Source: Frankiaceae bacterium (GTDB lineage Bacteria > Actinomycetota > Actinomycetes > Mycobacteriales > SCTD01). Taken from it: a DNA stretch of 17,062 nucleotides. Below are positions 13,838 through 17,062 of the stretch, in pieces; positions within the stretch are counted from its first letter, which is position 1; each line of letters starts with the position of its first letter. Location of the stretch: positions 1 through 17,062 of the forward strand of contig CANKBT010000019.1 of NCBI GenBank assembly GCA_947479995.1, written 5' to 3'. The position numbers and the translations under genes are program-made. A model generated the notes under the pieces. The model worked only from the letters and a program-made list of their open reading frames with translations, ran no database searches and was not told where the DNA came from.

Positions 13838-14338
13838 GTGACCGACCCGCAGAGCCCGGACGAGAGCCGCACCACGACCGAGCTGAGCGTCGTCGGCGTG
13901 CGCGTCGAGCTGCCCAGCCAGCAGCCGATCGTGCTGCTCAAGGAGGTCGACGGCGACCGCTACCTGCCGATCTGGATCGGCGCCGTCGAGGCCACCGCCA
14001 TCGCCTTCGCCCAGCAGGGCGTCGTCACGGCCCGGCCGATGACGCACGACCTGCTGCGCGACCTGCTCGGCGCCTTCGACCGCCCGCTGCGCACCGTGAC
14101 CATCACCGAGCTGCGCGAGGGCGTCTTCCACGCCGCGCTCGGCTTCGACGGCGGCCTGACGGTGAGCGCGCGGCCGTCCGACGCCATCGCGCTCGCGCTG
14201 CGCACCGGCGCGACGATCTCGAGCGCCGAGGCAGTGCTCGCCGAGGCCGGCATCGCCATCCCGGACGAGCAGGAGGACGAGGTGGAGAAGTTCCGCGAGT
14301 TCCTCGACCAGATCAACCCGGAGGACTTCGAGTCCTGA
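13838..14338 (+). CDS. Bifunctional nuclease family protein (DUF151)
   Basis: The 166-residue protein belongs to the bifunctional nuclease (BFN/DUF151) family, of which Rv1829 is the M. tuberculosis member. Conserved blocks are LPIWIGAVEATAIA (43-56), RPMTHDLL (66-73), FHAALGF (97-103) and RPSDAIALALR (112-122), followed by an acidic C-terminus. Plant members cleave DNA and RNA; the function in actinobacteria is not settled. GTG 13838 is chosen because GGAGGA stands 4 bases upstream and the product then begins like its relatives. It sits alone between two MerR genes with its own promoter and a hairpin after it. Confidence 0.88.
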   Translation: MTDPQSPDESRTTTELSVVGVRVELPSQQPIVLLKEVDGDRYLPIWIGAVEATAIAFAQQGVVTARPMTHDLLRDLLGAFDRPLRTVTITELREGVFHAALGFDGGLTVSARPSDAIALALRTGATISSAEAVLAEAGIAIPDEQEDEVEKFREFLDQINPEDFES

Positions 14339-14360
14339 CCCTCCACTCGAGGTCGAGGGT
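14338..14360 (+). terminator. Hairpin after the nuclease gene
   Basis: ACCCTC (14338-14343) pairs with GAGGGT (14355-14360); the stem continues inward after one C-C mismatch. It begins at the last base of the stop codon. It resembles the hairpin after gcvH (both end in TCGAGGGT) and, as there, a TTGACC/TACGGT promoter follows. Confidence 0.5.
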
Positions 14361-14382
14361 TGCGGCGCGCCGTGCGCGGTCG

Positions 14383-14411
14383 TTGACCCGCCCGGGAGCG
14401 CTCCCTACGGT
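14383..14411 (+). promoter_or_regulatory. Promoter of the second MerR gene with a palindrome in its spacer
   Basis: TTGACC (14383-14388) and TACGGT (14406-14411) are 17 bases apart. The spacer contains the perfect 12-bp palindrome GGGAGCGCTCCC (14394-14405), which abuts the -10 box. MerR-family proteins typically bind palindromes between -35 and -10, so autoregulation by the downstream gene product is a natural guess. Transcription would begin near 14418. Confidence 0.6.
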
Positions 14412-14483
14412 GCCTCCCAGACCTCCCGCCCCTTCCCCGGGCGAGAGGCACCAGACCCGGGCCGGCACCTGCCGGAGCGGGTC

Positions 14484-15152
<669 letters not shown>

Positions 15153-15227
15153 CACCCGCCGGCTGATCCGCGCCGTCCGCTCCCGCCGCGGCCCGCGCGG
15201 CACCGGGCGCGGCCGGGGGGCCGCTGC

Positions 15228-15233
15228 TAGCGT
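15228..15233 (+). promoter_or_regulatory. -10 box of the riboswitch-gcvP transcript
   Basis: TAGCGT lies about 20 bases before the first aptamer, so transcription from about 15240 would include the whole riboswitch. No clear -35 is visible in the surrounding GC tract. Confidence 0.5.
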
Positions 15234-15252
15234 CGTGCCCGCCGACCACCCC

Positions 15253-15442
15253 GAGCGGGAGAGCTCCGGAGCAGCCAGCCCCGGGCGCCGAAGGAGCAAC
15301 TCTCCCCGAGAACCTCTCAGGCACCAGGACCGCGCGGGCAGGCACCTCTGGAGAGCGGGCACGTGCCCCACCGACGGTGAAAGCCGGACGGCGCCGACCC
15401 TGGCGCAGCCCGGCGAACCTCTCAGGTAACCGGACAGAGCGG
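15253..15442 (+). ncRNA. Tandem glycine riboswitch (two aptamers) ahead of gcvP
   Basis: Both aptamers show the family's conserved boxes. Aptamer 1: GGGAGAG (about 15257-15263), GCCGAAGGAGCAAC (15287-15300), CTCTCAGG (15314-15321), AGGACCG and CTCTGGAGAG (15346-15355). Aptamer 2: CACCGACGGTGAAAGCC (15369-15385), CTCTCAGG (15419-15426) and ACAGAG (15434-15439). The two CTCTCAGG boxes are 105 bases apart. Glycine binding usually switches on genes for glycine cleavage, which fits gcvP 64 bases downstream. End positions are approximate. Confidence 0.95.
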
Positions 15443-15447
15443 GGAGG

Positions 15448-15473
15448 CCGGACGGCGCGAGCGCGCGGTCCGG
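15448..15473 (+). terminator. Hairpin between the riboswitch and gcvP, possible expression platform
   Basis: CCGGAC (15448-15453) pairs with GTCCGG (15468-15473), with an inner GCGCG/CGCGC stem after one G-G mismatch. It begins just after aptamer 2 and ends about 20 bases before the gcvP RBS (AGGGAG, 15495-15500). It could be the terminator or structural switch that glycine binding relieves; no T tract is present, so control at translation or by Rho is equally possible. Confidence 0.4.
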
Positions 15474-15505
15474 GCCGCAGCCCCCACCCCTGCCAGGGAG
15501 CCCCC

Positions 15506-17062
15506 GTGACGCCGTCCCGCCCGACGCTCGCCGACCTCGAGGGCGCTGCGCCCTTCGCGACCCGCCACATCGGCCCGTCGGAGGACGAGGTCGCCAAGAT
15601 GCTGGCGGTCGTCGGCGCCGGCTCGCTGGACGAGCTGGCCGAGCAGGCGGTGCCGGAGGCGATCCGCGCCACCGAGGGCCTCGACCTGCCGGCCGCGGCC
15701 TCCGAGCCGGAGGTGCTCGCCGAGCTGCGCGCGCTGGCCGCGCAGAACGTGCTCGTCACGCCGATGCTCGGCACCGGCTACTCCGGCACGCACACCCCGG
15801 GCGTCGTGCTGCGCAACGTCCTCGAGTCGCCTGCCTGGTACACCGCCTACACGCCCTACCAGCCCGAGATCAGCCAGGGCCGGCTGGAGATGCTCCTCAA
15901 CTTCCAGACCGTCGTCGCCGACCTCACCGGCCTCGACGTCAGCGGCGCCAGCCTGCTCGACGAGTCGACGGCCGCCGCCGAGGCGATGACGCTCGCGCGC
16001 CGGCAGAGCAAGGCGCCGCAGGAGGCCGTCTTCGTCGTCGACGCCGACGCCCACCCGCAGACCCTCGCCGTGGTGCGCACGCGCGCCGTGCCGCTCGGCC
16101 TCGTCGTCGACGTCCGCGACGTGTCGACAGACGGACTCGGCGACAAGCCGGTCTTCGGCGTGCTGCTGCAGCACCCGGGCAGCAGCGGCCGGGTGCGCGA
16201 CCTGCGCGCGCTCATCGCCGACGCGCACGACCGCGGCGCGCTCGTCGCGGTCGCGACCGACCTGCTCGCCTGCGTGCTGCTCGAGAGCCCGGGCGCGCTC
16301 GGGGCCGACATCGCCGTGGGCAGCAGCCAGCGCTTCGGCGTCCCGCTCGGCTACGGCGGCCCGCACGCCGGCTTCCTGGCGGTCCGGCAGCCGCTCGCCC
16401 GCGCGCTGCCCGGCCGCCTCGTCGGCGTGAGCCGCGACGCCGACGGCGCGCCCGCGCTGCGCCTCGCGCTGCAGACCCGGGAGCAGCACATCCGGCGCGA
16501 GAAGGCGACGAGCAACATCTGCACCGCGCAGGTGCTGCTCGCCGTGGTCGCCGCGGCGTACGCCGTGCACCACGGCCCCGAGGGGCTCGCCGACATCGCC
16601 CGGCGCACCCACCGCACGGCCGCGGTGCTCGCGACGGCGCTGCGCGAGGGCGGCGTCGAGGTCGTGCACGACCGCTTCTTCGACACGCTCACCGTGGTCG
16701 CGGGCGCGGACGCGCACGCCCGGGCGCTCGAGGGCGGCGTCGAGCTGCGCCTCGGCGACGGCACCCTCGGCATCAGCACCGACGAGACGACCACGCGGGC
16801 CCACCTCGACGCCGTCGTCGCGGCGCTCGGCCTGCCGGCGCAGGACTGGGACGCCGTCGACGCCCGCACCGAGGACGCCCTGGGCGACCCCCGGACCACG
16901 CCGTACCTCACGCACCCGGTCTTCTCGACGCATCGCAGCGAGACCGCGCTGCTGCGCTACCTGCGGCGGCTGTCCGACAGCGACCTGGCCCTCGACCGCA
17001 CCATGATCCCGCTCGGCTCCTGCACGATGAAGCTCAACGCGACCACCGAGATGGAGCCGATC
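15506..17062 (+). CDS. gcvP: Glycine dehydrogenase (decarboxylating), P protein, N-terminal half (partial)
   Basis: The window ends inside the gene; 519 codons are present, of about 950 usual. GcvP decarboxylates glycine with PLP and passes the aminomethyl group to the lipoyl arm of GcvH. Seen here are FATRHIGPSEDEV (17-29), YSGTHTPGVVLRNVL, AYTPYQPEISQGRLEMLLNF, ASLLDESTAAAEAM, GSSQRFGVPLGYGGPHAGF and, at the edge, LGSCTMKLNATTEM. The PLP-binding lysine lies in the C-terminal half, outside the window. GTG 15506 follows AGGGAG by 5 bases. Expression is expected to respond to glycine through the riboswitch upstream. gcvH lies 3.3 kb upstream in the same direction under another promoter. Confidence 0.96.
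   Translation, partial: MTPSRPTLADLEGAAPFATRHIGPSEDEVAKMLAVVGAGSLDELAEQAVPEAIRATEGLDLPAAASEPEVLAELRALAAQNVLVTPMLGTGYSGTHTPGVVLRNVLESPAWYTAYTPYQPEISQGRLEMLLNFQTVVADLTGLDVSGASLLDESTAAAEAMTLARRQSKAPQEAVFVVDADAHPQTLAVVRTRAVPLGLVVDVRDVSTDGLGDKPVFGVLLQHPGSSGRVRDLRALIADAHDRGALVAVATDLLACVLLESPGALGADIAVGSSQRFGVPLGYGGPHAGFLAVRQPLARALPGRLVGVSRDADGAPALRLALQTREQHIRREKATSNICTAQVLLAVVAAAYAVHHGPEGLADIARRTHRTAAVLATALREGGVEVVHDRFFDTLTVVAGADAHARALEGGVELRLGDGTLGISTDETTTRAHLDAVVAALGLPAQDWDAVDARTEDALGDPRTTPYLTHPVFSTHRSETALLRYLRRLSDSDLALDRTMIPLGSCTMKLNATTEMEPI

Overview
This window comes from the chromosome of a very GC-rich Actinomycetia bacterium. The genes end codons almost entirely in G or C and use many GTG starts. 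Gene order matches conserved blocks known from Mycobacterium and Streptomyces. I cannot fix the genus from sequence alone. Almost all genes are core genes on the + strand. I see no transposase, integrase, phage gene or CRISPR array.

Layout. (1) 1-948: the end of scpB (chromosome segregation) and rluB (23S rRNA pseudouridine synthase). (2) 949-2221: an unusual gene-poor stretch of nearly 1.3 kb. Many relatives carry a chorismate mutase gene (aroH) here; this window has only a doubtful Pro/Arg-rich ORF (1734-2225) with a convincing promoter and RBS, ending in a 4-base overlap with tyrA. (3) 2222-6366: tyrA, then cmk, plsC and der, the last three tightly overlapped. (4) 6396-6521: tRNA-Pro(GGG) and a perfect 17-bp hairpin, which mark the join to a second syntenic block.

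(5) 6578-17062: the second block. It runs: cardiolipin synthase/PgsA-like enzyme; mannose-1-phosphate guanylyltransferase fused to a degenerate phosphomannomutase domain; DUF881; small basic protein; DUF881; gcvH; zinc-ribbon FHA protein of the GarA/OdhI type; MerR regulator of the FtsR type; bifunctional nuclease; second MerR regulator (Rv1830/McdR-ResR type); tandem glycine riboswitch; first half of gcvP. Except for the guanylyltransferase, this is the order of M. tuberculosis Rv1822-Rv1832.

How it fits together. The block mixes envelope synthesis (cardiolipin, GDP-mannose), a membrane trio linked to the cell-division cluster in Firmicutes (DUF881-Sbp-DUF881), two MerR regulators whose relatives control division, and glycine cleavage (GcvH, GcvP) with a GarA-like sensor of central nitrogen metabolism. 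Seven gene pairs are joined by GTGA stop/start overlaps. Several transcription starts can be proposed from -10 boxes of the TAGnnT/TACnnT type, two apparently leaderless. Points most worth a second look: the apparent CTG start of gcvH, the palindrome inside the promoter of the second MerR gene, the dead-looking phosphomannomutase domain, the rare-codon patch in tyrA where a conserved motif is altered, and the aroH gap.
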